Assembly: GCF_051622035.1 (NCBI RefSeq)
Contig: NC_135356.1
Coordinates: 21,605,839-21,669,838, forward strand
Length of the DNA: 64,000 nucleotides
DNA from: Arctopsyche grandis
Taxonomy: Eukaryota; Arthropoda; Insecta; Trichoptera; Hydropsychidae
Direction: 5' to 3'
Part shown: in pieces, positions 49,038 through 62,639 of the stretch
Numbering within the stretch: position 1 is the stretch's first letter
How the letters are laid out: each line of letters begins with the position of its first letter
Made by a program: the position numbers and the translations under genes
The notes under the pieces: model-generated
Seen by the model: the letters and a program-made list of their open reading frames with translations, nothing else
What the model was told of the DNA's origin: nothing
The model's database searches: none

Positions 49038-49350
49038 GCCAATTTTTCTGATTTTCATTGAAACAGTTCCTGTAAAATTGACTTTTCCTTCCCAATTTTC
49101 GGTTGCAAACCTTGAGTTATTGTTATATCTCAGGTTTTGCCAGATTTATCACTATAGATGTCTCTTTGGTTGTTTATTGAATGTAAAAAATTGTATTGTT
49201 ACATGAAAAATGTCATTGACCGTATTTATACGATGTTTGTAATATCTAACCATAGATATCAGATATTGTTTCGATTTACATCTGTATGTAATTGGCCATG
49301 AGGGCGTATTGGGGTTTACCTGTCAGGGCTTCCTGGTATAATATAAATAA
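49038..49350 (+). repeat. SINE copy, head missing
   Basis: TTTGCCAATTTTTCTGATTT, GAAACAGTTCCTGTAAAATT, ATAGATGTCTCTTTGG and GTAATTGGCC match the family body and tail. Confidence 0.65.
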
Positions 49351-51365
49351 AAATAAAATAAAATATGTAGATACGTGTAAGATTTGGTTTTGAGCGTGCA
49401 GGGTGCATATTACAGAGCGTGTACAGAGCGAGTATTAGTGTAATACTTAGCTTTTAACCACTTGCCCTTTGCTAACGCTGTCTGACCTAATCCATGGTCT
49501 TCATTTATAATCCCTTGCATCTTGATCCTACACATGTATGTCCTTATTAGTGGCGTACCAAGAAAATCTCCCCAAATTTATCGCACAGCCTTATTTACGT
49601 GTGCGCGAGAAAGATAAAGGAGGACTAGATGGCGTCATACTCTCACTCAATTTATATACAGACAGGTTTAGGTGCAGGTCCGTCTTAGCTGGAAACTTGA
49701 ATACTATTAGCGCTGCTACAATGGACGGGTTATGGAGGGAAAAGACTGTATTTAGCTGGAGATTTACTCTAGAAATGAACAAAATATTGATAATAACCGT
49801 CATGGGAATGGTCCATCGCAATTAAATAGATTTTTCTACCCTCAATTTCATTTTTATAAAATTAATAAAAACATGAAGCATCAAGCATACAACTCTTAAT
49901 TAAATCCTTTTTTTTTGAACTCCCCTTCGGCTTACTTCTTTCAAAGTTGCAATTCAATTTTATAATGAAAAAGAGGTTTGTATCATTAATCAATTATTTA
50001 AATTAATTTTATTTTATTATTAATGCTATTGTTTTTAATGATTATTTATAAAAGTATTTTTGTCTGTATAATTAATTTTCTCTTCTCTATTATATTTTCG
50101 ACCATTATGGCGCATTAGGGATTGCTGTAATGCCACAATGGTACAAACTTAATAAATACATAACTATTAGCTGTTGCCTTGGACTTATAAATATTGGTCG
50201 AAGGGAAAGTTTTCCAACACGCAGTTATTGAAATGTTCACAGTTAAAGAATGGTGGAAGTCAAAGAATTTATTCAATATTTTCGACTACATATAACATTT
50301 CATTTTAGTAAACGGTTCTAGTTGCGAATAATTAATCGCCATATAAAGACTAGCTTTTGAAATTATTTTTTATATTTTGGTACGTTCTGTGTTTTATAGG
50401 GCGTTTGTCGCGCGGCTATTTGCGGTTTTGAATAATGAAGGGGAGTGAACGTTTGTCGGGAATGTTGGCAAGTGTCATTTTTCAGGTGGATCTCTGAAAA
50501 AGTGACCGTCTATTTCAGCAGGCAATTATTTTCGGACGAGGAAGTGTGAAGGACATGGCTCTGACCCATTTTCCATCGACAAATTACTCTGGAATCTGAC
50601 ATGGGATCGAACAACACACACCGCCGTGTCAAAGTGAACCGAGGACTCATATTAATTCACCCATGATAAATAAATACCTACCTTCTACTATTATATATGT
50701 CCATATGCACATGGGGTAAATGCAATTTCGACATATCTTACTGAAGTAGATTTTGTAACTACATATGTATTGTATGTATTTACTTTTCAAAAATTTCTAT
50801 GTCCTATAAACATTTTAATGTCGGCAAACATTTCAAGTCATATAAGTTTATGAGCAAAATTTCAAATGTGCAATAAGTGAGTGGTGCACTGCTTTGTCTC
50901 GCATTACTATTGTGTCGTTGAACTTGATGTATGTATATGTATACATATGTAGGTACTGTTTTGTCTACATAGTAATTCTTTCGCCATTGTGCTACCACTC
51001 TTGCGAGATGTTTCTTGCCCGTAATAATATTATATGAGTGTATAAAAGTTAAAACTTTATAGTACAAATTGAGTGAGAGAATGATTAACTGAATTCTGTT
51101 TTAGTTACAGAGACAATATCAGGTTTTATACTGTAACTTAGTGATAAGGCAAGTGGCGGTCGTCTAGCATTAGTTTACTATCGCTTTCGTGCCAAAAAGC
51201 CTCGGCGTATAAACGAGCCGTATGCAACAACCAATAAGGTATCGCCACCTATCGACCAATGATCTCTCTGTATTGATAGGACATTGTAGATATTGGAAAC
51301 CTCTCTATACGTCCACACTACAACGCTATCGATTAAATTTTATTTTATCTAAATTTCATTCCCTA

Positions 51366-51690
51366 GCCGGGTGTTGCTGGCCAAACTTTGGATATATGTA
51401 TGTATGTGACTCCAGGTCAATCGTTTCTATTCCTACTTCGTTGTTGAAACGGTTCCACCAAAATTGGCAACCTATCCTGTCTCTCGCAAATTCAATTTTA
51501 TGGCATCTTTGTTTCAAATTTGTTGATAACGATATAAAAATATGCTACCCACCCTGTAAAATGTATGTATTTCTCGAAATATAAGCTTTGTCGAATTTGT
51601 CCATAGATGTCTTTATGATACTGTATAAATATAATTGTTATCAATGTTTGTAATTGGCCAGAAAAATCATATTGGGTTTAGCTTTTCGAC
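51366..51690 (+). repeat. SINE copy, head missing
   Basis: It begins at GGTGTTGCTGGCC and continues through GTGACTCCAGGTCAATCG, TTGAAACGGTTCC, ATGCTACCCACCCTG and CATAGATGTCTTTATG to the GTAATTGGCC tail. Confidence 0.75.
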
Positions 51691-52815
51691 CTTTCATATA
51701 AAAAACTGAGTTCAAATTAGTCAAAATCTCGAGTTCGAATTTTTGCATGATCACAAAACTTCATCTATTGTTACTACGTACATAGATAAAGTAAAAATGA
51801 ATTGATTTTTGTTTTCATGAGAAAAGTATCTCCCATTTTTAATGTTTATTTATGTTAAGTAAGTTAAATAAGTATGTTAAGTAAATACCGCTTCCCCCAA
51901 AGGGAGGCGTTAAAGCCGTGTTCGGACATTTCATCGCATGACCATTTCATCGCGGGAACAACTCACTGACAGATTTTATGCAAATATTTTTATCCACAAT
52001 ATTAATCTTTTTAAATATTATTTTGTTCAAAAATTTGAATTGCCGTATAGTATAATTAAAAAATTATTGTATGAAATCTAACGGCGATTTGTCCCTACAA
52101 TTAAATGTCCTAGAATCGGTAAAGGCTATAGACCCAAGGGGTTAGACATATATGTATATAAATTAAAAGAGAAAAAAAATCAAGGTAGCAATTATAAAAT
52201 AAAAGAGGAAAATGTAAACATGAAAAAAATTCTTAATGTAAATTTTAGCGATATATGTATGTATGTAGGATCTGGTTGCTAGGAGACATACATACATATA
52301 TTGGTGGTAGACATATGTACATAGACGTTGAGTGGTTTAAAACATTGTTTATTCGGCGGAGCGCCACAACGATCCGACTCGTTCGACGCTTCACATGGTA
52401 CAATATGACAACTTAACCATACTTCAAATTATGCATGCCAACCTAATCATTAATATATGCATTCTTCTAGGTTATGAAAACTAAATTCCAGATTTAAGTT
52501 AGGTTGCAAAAAAGATATCAAAACTTTTATTTTTTGATGAAAATACTAAATATATGCGCCATTTAATTCGTCGATGTGCACGTATGTACATATATATGCG
52601 TGTTACTAAGTGAATTTTGTTTTTGATACTGAATATAAAGATATTCCTCAAATAAATTTGTACGTTCATAGACAGATTATGATTATAGTGTATACATACA
52701 TATATATGTATAGTATAATGTGCAGAGTGGGCCACAAGTGCGAACACCTGATATTATAAATCTCAAATCAATTATAATATGTATATATGTATGTAATTAA
52801 AAATTATAGGTATGT

Positions 52816-53603
52816 AGGCGATTACTGATAAACCGGTTTACCGGTAAATGGACCAAAAAATAGCTCGGTAAATTGTAGCTTTAACGGTAAATCAACGAAA
52901 AATTTGCTGCTTTTTATCACATTTCTTTATTTATCTTCTGATACAACCCAGTGCTTCATCCAGAAGAAAAATATGCAACGATGAAAATTATAGTAGAAGT
53001 TATAGAACGGATTTACAGGGAAGTTGTAGTAAATCTATCAGTATCAGATTCCGATGGTGATATTGTAGTATGTACATAATTCCATCTACTACTAAATGTG
53101 TGCTATTAGTAAAAGAAAAGCTTCAGTTAGCTATTAGAAACATAACTGAAATCAGCTTGGGAAATGAATCTGCTCAGTAGAAAAAAATAAAGAAATTAAG
53201 GGAGAGGAAATAAAATTCATAAAATAGATCAAAAATATCGGAAAATCGTGTGAATATATCATGTTTTCTTCGCTGCTATTTTCTTAACCGAAGAATAAAA
53301 AAATAAATATTTTTTTAGTCCTTAAAAAAATATTAAATATTAAATTTTAAAGAATTCATTACCACTATGTATTTATACCACTAAGAATTCATTATATTTT
53401 TTTTGGGCGATATATCTTAGTATAAAATATAAAATGTTTATAAGCGTTTGGTTGAATACATATATGTATTAAGTACAAAAAAGTGGTTTATTTTTTTAGA
53501 TTGAAAAAGTTCGGTAATTTACCGGTAATCCAGTAATTGGTAAAAAAATTATCGGATTACCTACTGGTAAACGGAAATTACGGTAAATTGGACTCCTTAG
53601 TAT
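52816..53603. mobile_element. Second element with TACCGGTAAA subterminal repeats
   Basis: Clusters of (T)ACCGGTAAA-type motifs lie at 52830-52910 and 53510-53590, with ends TAGGCGATTAC and GACTCC(TTA). It resembles the outer element at 43196. A clean target duplication was not found, so the limits are approximate. The 700-bp interior has no open frame. Confidence 0.5.
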
Positions 53604-56600
53604 GTAAGCATGCTAAATACGAAAGTATGAAATCGTGGCTTATTACCAATATAATATTTAGTAATGGTCGGTGTTATAATTTTTATTTGTAGGAATATGT
53701 ACATGTGTATTGGAAAAAGATCCGTAGAATTTGATTCGAAATAAATTGTTACGCCACTTATTGCCCACTCAGTATGTATGTGAATGTAACAAAACACAAA
53801 GATATATTATAATGGTGTGAACTGGTACTGAAATTCATTCGCAACTTACACTTCATGAAACTGACAATTATGAGTATTATTTAGAAGCGACAGAATATGT
53901 TGGCTCCAGTTTGGACATTTATCGTTAATAAATTACCTAAAGCTCCTCTTTGCCCGGCTGATCTTCGGGAGATGTTGTGCAATAGAATAACTTGTTGGCG
54001 TTCTTCTGTTCTTTTTGAAGTGAAAAAGAAGCGTTAAAACTTTATTTACTTCGTTTACTTTAGGTATTCGTGCACGCAATAAAATTAACGTGAGCCGTTT
54101 TGTTTTACACGTCTTTTTATTCCAAGCATACTTTTTATTGGATTGTTATTAATTTTCTTTCAAATAAAAACATCGATAAAGAGGTAATCAAAAACAATGA
54201 TTTTTTTTGGAAATTCCTGAGAATAGATTAATTGATAGAATTAGATTTCCCAATATATATTCTGTATTATTTCGATAAATATATTTAATATTAATAATGG
54301 CGTTTTTTATATATATTTTAAGTCGGTATTCTTGGTTCTTTGATCTTATGTACATATATACCGACTAAATATCGATATATGTAAATACAGACTGCTTAAT
54401 ATTTATACTGGCTTTTCATATTTTATACTGACTGTTTCATAAAAATAAATGGGGGTCAATTTAAATGCCTTTTATAAAACAAATGCACATTTATCGTAAG
54501 CATTTCATAAAATTTGTATGAAGTAAAAATTATATTATAGCATTTAAAAATATAAATATACAAATTAAAAATATTTCTTTTTATGTATGTGTATGTAAAA
54601 GAAAAAAAAGCAATTGAAAAAAATTATGAACAGATTATAAAATAAAAAGCAACCTAAAATGAATGAAATGTGCATTAAAACATCCTATAAGCGCATCTCG
54701 CATATAATCACTTTCACGATGTTGCAATGTCTATCGAGCGTTATAATGATCAAGCAACGCATTTTTCATTTATCATTCAATGTTTTTTTAACTACGCATC
54801 TTTTCTTTTTTTATTTTATACTACAAATAAAACATTGCCCAATGATTTTATTAAACAGAAATATATTTATTTAATGCGCAATTTATTTTATTCTAATACG
54901 CAAATGATTCATTATAAGGAGCAAAGTTATTTTTCTAAATTCACCGTTAAATCGTACTCAAATAAATCTGACAGTTTTATAAAAATTATACATACTTGAT
55001 CGTTACGCAAAAATAATACTGACAGTTTTTTATTGGTCACAGTGATGAGTTGCGATTAATATGAAAAATAAAATGTTTATTATTAATTGATATCAATTCT
55101 GACCATTTACTTTGTATAAACGACTTTGTTAAAATAATAATTATCGGCTCTAATTTTCCAAATGTGTTTATAGTATAAATTTCGGAAAATGTTGTGGCTC
55201 GCTATCAAAGTTGGATTTGAATATGAACGTATTTGAATATCCAATTATGAACGTATGTACGTACATATGTACATATGTATGTACATACAAATTGGTGCCA
55301 GGTTATCGTTTTGATCGACATCGAGTCTAATTATAGAGGGCGTTATTGTCGTTGGCTTTTAATTTTGAACGACAATACTGGCACGTGCACGCCATCACAA
55401 TATAGGCTGATGAATTTCGCAAAATTGATTTTAAATGCAAAAATATAGCTACCATTCCCAGAGAATTCCATTAGCGGTTTGAATAGCGTTTGTTTGAATA
55501 CGTCAAAAATGTAAAATAGGTTAATAATAGCATAGTGCCACTAAATGTCAAATTCCGCTATAGCGAAGACCGAATTAACGAAATTTATAGTCCCAAGCAA
55601 AATGACTAAACAGTAGTTTATAGGTTTTTTTCAGTTGAATTATAACGAATTTTCAGCATAATGAAATAATTATTTAATATAATTTCGTATATTGATGTTA
55701 GTGTTTATGGCATAATAATAGAAAAAAAAACAATAACATACGTACATATATCCAATTCTTATAAATGTTCGTAATACATTTTAAACGTACGCATATGTAT
55801 ATTGTTTTTAATTAAATTTTCTTAAAAGTCGAAGGTCTAAAGTAGATATTGATTAGGTTTTTTGGACTTATATGTACTTACTTGAAGGGTATAGACAAGG
55901 GTTGCCAATTGGGAAGTAAAATAAGAGCGCATTTTTGAAAAATATTTAATTTTATTGGAAAATTACAATAGAGCCCATAATTAAGATATTCAACCTTGTG
56001 GATTGCAAGCACCACTAAATAAATAATTTAAAATCACATGATCCACTTATATGAATTTTTGAAAAATATATATTAGTACCTACATATACATACATATGTA
56101 CATGTGTACAATAATGATCAAAAAACTTTCATTTTATTATAAATTGCATTCAGTGTCGTATCAAGTGTTGGCCTTGGTGCAAAATTTAAAAATTGTGCTT
56201 CTTCCTGTTTTTTTTTTAATATAATAATAAATTTAGCTCATGTGAAATCATTTGTAGGTAACTTTTATGAATTATTTACATAAAATATGTTTAGAAGTCA
56301 TAAGCGGCCGTGACTTTAAATCATGAGAGTATTGCAACTTTCAAAATATACGAAAATTCGAATCGGTTAAAAAATTTAAAAATTCAAGAATTAATAAAAA
56401 TAAATGCCATTTTAATTAAATACAAATCCAAATTTACAAACATTATAGTCTGAAAATAGCATTTTCAAAGGTGAATTTTTTCAAAATAGTTTAACGTGAA
56501 TTATATAGTAGGTTACTCATAAATTAAATGTAATCTATAAAAGTCAACATTGGTTAGATCAGATTTTAATATGAAATATATACTTAAATTATGCTCTCGT

Positions 56601-59104
56601 TGATTTTCAACAATTCTAGTAATCAAACTGAGTAATTCAAACGATCCAAATTAAATATTTTTTTTAAATGCTTATTTAATCATTACAAACTATTTAAAGT
56701 CGTCTAAATCAATAAAGGGAAAATTATGTGCATATTGAAAAAAAAGAGAACAAAAAACGTTCTGTTAAAAAGTGGCCTGTTGGAAACCATGGTGTAGATA
56801 TCTTTTTGTAATCATTGAACTTTTCATATAACGAGCCAATAAAAAGACTCAAGAGAGGTTGATCCCTTGGACCTGTAACAGAGAGTGAATTGCCAATGGG
56901 CATTTCACCCACAAGCTAGGGAATGAGAAAGGGAAGAAGAAACGCGCCGAATGTCCCGAGGAGGACAGATAGCTGCATGTAAATTGGAGAAAGAAATTGA
57001 ACTTTTCATAAGTGTATTAGTATGGTTGTTAGTGATTCTTTCATATAATTTCTAAGTTTTTTTAATACATGTCGACGTACTTTACTTTCACACTGTATGA
57101 AAGAGATTTGTAAACAATAGTACATATTTTGATTATAATTTAATTTAATAATAATAATGTTACAATTCTTCAATGCTTACTATTCGAAATGGATCATTTT
57201 GCTTACAAATTTCACTTTCGACCGAGAAGGGTTAACACGCGTAAGTGTTCAAGTGTGCCAAAATGGTGTTGCATCGCGAACATGGAAATCCTTTTAACAT
57301 ACTGCATTAAATATTATGCACAGTGAAACATCGTAGCGATGAAAATAATTGTACTCAATTCCATTAATTGATTCGCATATGTGGAGAAATCTCTATTATT
57401 AAATGATAATTGAACTTGTATAATTATGTATTTTACGTATTATATATCTTATCACCGTACACAATAATGACCCTCAATAGAGGTTGGAAAACTTGAAGCA
57501 TAATCAAAGCATTTATTTCTATACTTTTACTAATACGATGATGATATTGTGTATCAAATATGTATAAATATATACATACATATGTATGTATATAGATGAA
57601 GAGTCTGTTTGATGAATTTTCTCAAAACATCACTACATACAAATTTATTTAGTATGGAATGTAGAAGTGAACTTAATATATGTACGTAAATTCATCCGGA
57701 GCTGAATGCTTTCGTTATTATTGAATAGAGATAAAACGAATTTTAAAATATATGAATATATATTTTTATCAAATGTCCATCAAGTTAGTAAAATTATGAA
57801 ATGAAATGATAAATGTGATAGTAATGAATGAAATTTTGGCACTGACGTTTTATTCGTTTTCTGTTCGATAATAAGATGTGTCATCTTCTTGTAGAACGGT
57901 TCATTGATTGAATTGTCCTCGATGAATCGTCCTTTGGTGAACAGTTCAACCTATAATTAACTGATTTGATCAGTTATTATAATGAATGGTTAGTTATTAT
58001 ATTAAATGGTTAATAATTGTATTGTTATGTATATTGTATGTCAGTGGTAGCCAAAGGGCTTTTTTTGGGCGTGCCTCATTTTTCCAGTATTATCCTATTG
58101 GCTGATTTTTTTCTATAGATACAGTTGATAGGGGTTTACAATATAAAATAAAATATATATTTTAATAAAATAAATCACAATAAAAAAATAAAAATGTACT
58201 TGATATGTAGTGTAATAAAATAAATCAATAATATTGTTATATTTTAGATAGGATTCGTCATTTCCTTTTTCTCTTCATCGGGAAGGTTCATACCTATTTT
58301 TGTATTAAGGTTTGCACTTTCATTTAACGAAATCGGTCCGTCAGTCCGTAATTAACATTATTTCCTGTTTTCAACTATTCGGCTCCATTGAGATTGTTAT
58401 TTTTAAATAAAATGAACATCCCTGCTGGTAGCTAAATAATGTCTTGCTTAAAGAAAAAAATATTCAGTTAACAGTAATTTCATATAAAAATAATCTCAAT
58501 GAACGGGCATAGAAGATATTTACATATAAACCATAAGTATTAATTGCATTCATTTCTTTTTGAAAAGATGCGAGAACAATATCAATTTCTTGACTGGTAT
58601 TCGTAATTTATTAGTCGAAAAAGCGGTTCATGTCCCAAAATATAAACTTTGCCTGAAAAGAGCTCACTTGGCAAACACTGTATGTGGATTGGAATATTTT
58701 AATGAAATGGGCAGTTTATTTTGATTAAATCATAATTTGACATGATGAAGTTATCTTGTGTTATTTACTAAATGTACATTTTGATCTAATGAAAATATTT
58801 AACTGACTAATTCGTATGTGTGTAGTTACTGATCGACTGTATTTATGTTTAATGATTTATCAAAATTTTAGTTGCCTTTGAGAATCAGATGAATATTTGT
58901 TTAGTTGTTTGTCTGTCCGCTATGCAAATCTACATGTTTCAATTTAGAATCACCCAATTTTATAGCTGATTTTCAAATCAATTTCTGAAAATGTTTCTTT
59001 CAACTTTCCAAATTTAAATTTATCTTCTCAATTCAAAACACACAGTAAGAAAATTGCGGCTTTACATATTATAGAGCCAACACTTAGTGCTTACCACATA
59101 TATA
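53604..59104. other. Gene-free AT-rich DNA
   Basis: It is very AT-rich. The only notable features are TACATATGTA-type motifs and a possible hAT left end CAGTGGTAGCC at 58042. No exon was recognised. Confidence 0.6.
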
Positions 59105-59410
59105 TAGAATTATTCTATATCTATCGCTTACCACCGAGAGGTTGCCAGGTTCGATCCTGTGGGTTGACCGATTGAAAATAATTTATTCTGAGTATTATAT
59201 GTAGCGCTGCTGGTCAGACTAAGATATTTGTGATCGTTTCCTATTAGAGTATGCCAATTTATCTGATTTCATTTTTGAAATGGTTCCTCATTAAATCTAT
59301 CCTACTCACTATATGAATTTGATTTAAAAACCGTTTAATCTATAAATTTATATATGTACAAGTTTATTCCATAGAACATGAACCTCTACAGATCGCTCCA
59401 AAGCGACGAG
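59105..59410 (+). repeat. SINE copy
   Basis: The B-box-like GGTTCGATCC is followed by GCGCTGCTGGTCAGAC, GTGATCGTTTCCTATTAGAG, CCAATTTATCTGATTTCA and GAAATGGTTCC. Confidence 0.7.
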
Positions 59411-59429
59411 TGCACTTATACAGATACAA

Positions 59430-59760
59430 TACAATCAATATACATAAGCATTTTAAACAATGCGAATTTATGCAAACATCCATAGTGACATCTATGGAGA
59501 AATTTTTGAAGCATTTTATAATCAAATTGGTGAACCTCAAGACGCTGAATAGCTTGGAATTAGCAAGAAAAATAGGAAAAGAAATGCCAATTTTTACAGG
59601 AACTCAAAAATTGTCAAACTCTGATAAGAAACTATCGATCTGGAGTCACAAACCAAGGTCTGGCCAGTAGCGGGACTCTAGTGGGACTCAAACCCGTGAC
59701 CACTCTGCTCGAAAGCATAATATGATAACCACTAGTCCACGCCATTGGTTATCGATTAGG
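59430..59760 (-). repeat. SINE copy with tRNA-like head
   Basis: Read on the - strand, the head has an A-box-like TGGACTAGTGGTTATC and the B box GGGTTTGAGTCC. It continues with CTGGCCAGACCTTGGTTTGTG and ends at CATCTATGG-type tail sequence. Confidence 0.75.
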
Positions 59761-59890
59761 AGTCACTTGAAGAATACAATTGGGTCCATCGGCACTTGGC
59801 ATTGCATAGTCAGTTAATATATCTCAAACAGAAATTCTCGTCCGGTCATGGTTGCGATCGATCTATCAATTGAGCGCACTTCCGATGATG

Positions 59891-59923
59891 TATAAAATAG
59901 AACCGAGCCGCGAATCGGTCAGT
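59891..59923 (+). promoter_or_regulatory. TATA box plus arthropod initiator
   Basis: TATAAAA at 59891-59897 is followed by GGTCAGTGAG, with the initiator TCAGT at 59919-59923. The initiator A is exactly 30 bp after the first T of TATA, the usual distance. The patch is more GC-rich than its surroundings and an ATG follows 36 bp after the predicted start. Confidence 0.6.
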
Positions 59924-59956
59924 GAGGGGTTAGGGGGTTGAAAAATCACCCTAGGC

Positions 59957-60050
59957 ATGTTTGATAGAGGGGAAAAACGAGAGCTCGCGTTCAAATCCCC
60001 CAAGACCTATGAAAACTTTATACCGGGCGGTTCGATGCTTGGTTTATGCG
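59957..60050 (+). CDS. putative first exon downstream of the TATA/initiator promoter, product unknown
   Basis: The first ATG after the predicted transcription start opens a frame beginning MFDRGEKRELAFKSPKTYEN and running FIPGGSMLGLC. A plausible donor TGCG|GTAATC lies at about 60051. The frame stays open to 60319, but the later part contains the TACATATGTATAC repeat motif and looks non-coding, so an exon ending near 60050 is preferred. The protein is not recognised and no later exon was found in the window. The promoter makes a real gene more likely than chance, but the exon limits are inference. Confidence 0.4.
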
Positions 60051-60539
60051 GTAATCAATATTGTATAAGAGAATCATATTCGAACGATACAAAATGTTTA
60101 TTTCATAAGAGGCATCCAACTGAAAAGCAACCAGACTCATTTTCGGAATCCGTTTGCAGCTTTATTGAATTTCACAGTAAAAGCTATGTTTATGATGTGC
60201 GTTCAATTCCAAGAATATCTCAGTTTGCTTTGATCTTACAATTTGATCAGTTAATAAATGTACGGATTGATTTACATACATATGTATACGTGATGTACAA
60301 TAATTCCGTCAATGATTGAAAATCCCACGAATTAGCTAATTTTAGTTCTAAATGCGATTTTCATATTCTGTTGGTGGAAATCTATAACTTTTATTCAGAC
60401 GTATGTAATATGAAGAAATATTAAGTCTTAGCTTTAATTTAAAATCGCATTTTTAAAACCATTCATTGAAACATCATCGGAAAAAGCATTAGTAGAAAAT
60501 AGAGGCTTAAGTAATATAAAATTTATATATATTCAAATA

Positions 60540-62310
60540 CAACCAACAACATATGTAGTTCAGTGGTTAGCGTGTGATGCTTTCAACTAAGGTATCGTGA
60601 GTTAATTCCCTAGCCCGGTGTTGCTGGCCAGACTTTCGATATATGTGACTCCAGGTCGATCGTTTCCGATCAAAGTTTGCCAATTTATCTGATATAATTG
60701 TTGAAACGCTTCCTCTAAAATAGGTAACCTATCCTATCTCTAGCATGTTGATTATGATATAGATATTTATTTATTTATTTATTTTATTAATTGAAAAATC
60801 AACAGACAGGATGTACAGAGATAGGTATAAAAAAAACAAAAAGTAAATAAATAATATATGTAACATCCGAGTCCAATAATAGATTTTTACAAAAATGAAA
60901 AAGATAAATATAAGGAAAACAAATTAAAAAGTAAAGAATAAAGGCATGACAAAATATGTAGTACATTGCATAATTAAACTATAGTATTAAAATATTTGGA
61001 AAAGGTTATAAGATAGAATATAAGAAGAAATTGAAATTTACAAATATAAAAAACAAATGAAAAAGGTAAATACAAAATAAACAAATGAAAAGGAAAAGAA
61101 TGAAAGCTATAATATGATTAAATAGCACATTACATAACTAAACTAAAGTATAAAAATAATGGAAATATTGGAAAAATAGAATAGAAGAAAAAATGAATCA
61201 ATCGGTCAAGATTCTCTTGATGTTAGACCTGAATTGATGTAGGGAAATACCAAACAGATCAACCTCATTCAGCTCTCTGTTAAACATACGATAAACGCGC
61301 TGCAGATAAAAATATTTTTGGGAATTAGTATTGAAAGGATCAAGTGAAAAGAGTGCAACGCGTCTAGAGTATCGAACTGGGATTCTGAAATTAACCTTAT
61401 TCAGTAAATCAGAACAATCAAGGAAACCATTTATGAGCTTAAAGAAGAATATAGCATCAGAATGTCGTCGCCTGACAGAAAGATTGTTAAAAGAAAGGAT
61501 TTTTAAAATGTCGGAAACAGTAGAATGGGTATAGGTAGGAAAAAGGTAGCGTAAGGATTTAATAAATTTAAGTTGAACTTTCTCAATACAATTAATATGG
61601 GATAAATAAAAAGGTGACCAGATAATTGAGGCAAATTCAAGGTGAGACCTTACAAAGGAAAAATAAAGTAATTTTAGTACGTAAGGATCATTAAAGGGTT
61701 TTGTTGAGCGGAGTAGGAATCCAAGAGATTTAAATGCTTTGTTGGTAATAAAAGAAATATGTTCAGAGAAATCTAGTTTATTATTGAGTATTACACCAAG
61801 ATCCTTAATAGAAGATGACGTGTTAAGGATTGAATGATTTAATTGATATTGATTAGTAATAATTGACTTATTTCTAGTGAAATTTAAAATAGAGCATTTT
61901 TCTAGATTAATAAAAAGATCATTATTTAAACAATATATAGAGAATCTATCTAGATCTTCTTGTATCTTATGACAATCGTCTATGGTGTATATAGGTTTGT
62001 AAATTTTTAAATCATCAGCGTAAAGAAGTATAAAGGAATGTTTGAAGATGTATGAGATATCATTAATATAGAGTAAAAAGAATAAGTGACCTAAATGCGA
62101 CCCTTGTGGGACATGCTACCAACTATGTAAAATGTATGTATGTATTTATTTCTTGAAATATTAGTATTATCTAATTTGTCTTTAGATGTCTCTATGATAC
62201 TGTGTATGTATGCACATACATATATGTAATTGTTTATCGATATTTGTAATTGCACAGGAAATCGCATTTGGATTACTTGTTTGGACTTCCTGGTGTATAT
62301 GTATGTATAT
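60540..62310 (+). repeat. SINE copy split by a LINE insertion
   Basis: The left half (60540-60761) has the tRNA-like head (TAGTTCAGTGGTTAGCG) and body, ending TTGATTATGATATA. The right half resumes at 62113 with ATGCTACCAACTATGTAAAA and runs to the GTAATTG tail near 62310. In the intact copy at 51366 these two phrases are adjacent. Confidence 0.85.
60762..62112 (-). mobile_element. 5'-truncated non-LTR retrotransposon (jockey/CR1-type)
   Basis: On the - strand a frame of 305 codons (62112-61198, stop TGA) is completely open. It begins in the VPQGSHLG motif of reverse transcriptase and contains YADDLKIY (catalytic Asp pair), KDLGVILNNKLDF and the long C-terminal region. The N-terminal half, endonuclease and ORF1 are missing, as expected for 5' truncation. 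The 3' UTR (60790-61197) has two imperfect ~140-bp repeats, and the element ends in an (AAAT)n tail at 60763-60790. It lies within a SINE. The lack of stops suggests a fairly recent insertion. Confidence 0.85.
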
Positions 62311-62399
62311 AAATTACATATGGAATTTGGAAATACCTCTAGTTGGAAAAGATGTTCTGTATCAAGGCGAATCCGTAAAAAATAATATAAAATTTAAAC

Positions 62400-62600
62400 G
62401 GTTCCTGTAAAATTAGCATCCCTGTCCCATTTCTCTCGCAAAAGTTCGATCTACCCAGTATCTTGATTTTTCGTTGGTTTCAATAAATGCTGCAAATTTC
62501 TCCATATACATACATAAGTCTCCGTGGATGTCGATCGTATTTGCCTAGTATTATATAATGTTTCTGTACAATGTTTTACCTTATATGTCGTGTTTAATGT
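62400..62600 (+). repeat. SINE fragment
   Basis: It contains GGTTCCTGTAAAATTAGCAT, CTCTCGCAAAAG and TCCGTGGATGTC. The head is absent. Confidence 0.6.
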
Positions 62601-62639
62601 AAAAATCTAATATATAATTTCTTGGTGGTTATTAAAAGC

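Larger units (their letters stand above)
48017..52815. other. Gene-free stretch
   Basis: It holds two SINE copies. A possible 55-bp mini-exon at 48117-48171 has good-looking splice sites but no recognisable product. A patch at 51130-51217 is protein-like. Neither is secure enough to call. Confidence 0.4.

Noticed and set aside
51130..51217. Protein-like frame SGGRLALVYYRFRAKKPRRI ending at a GT
   Set aside because: Weak acceptor, no recognised domain and no partner exon.
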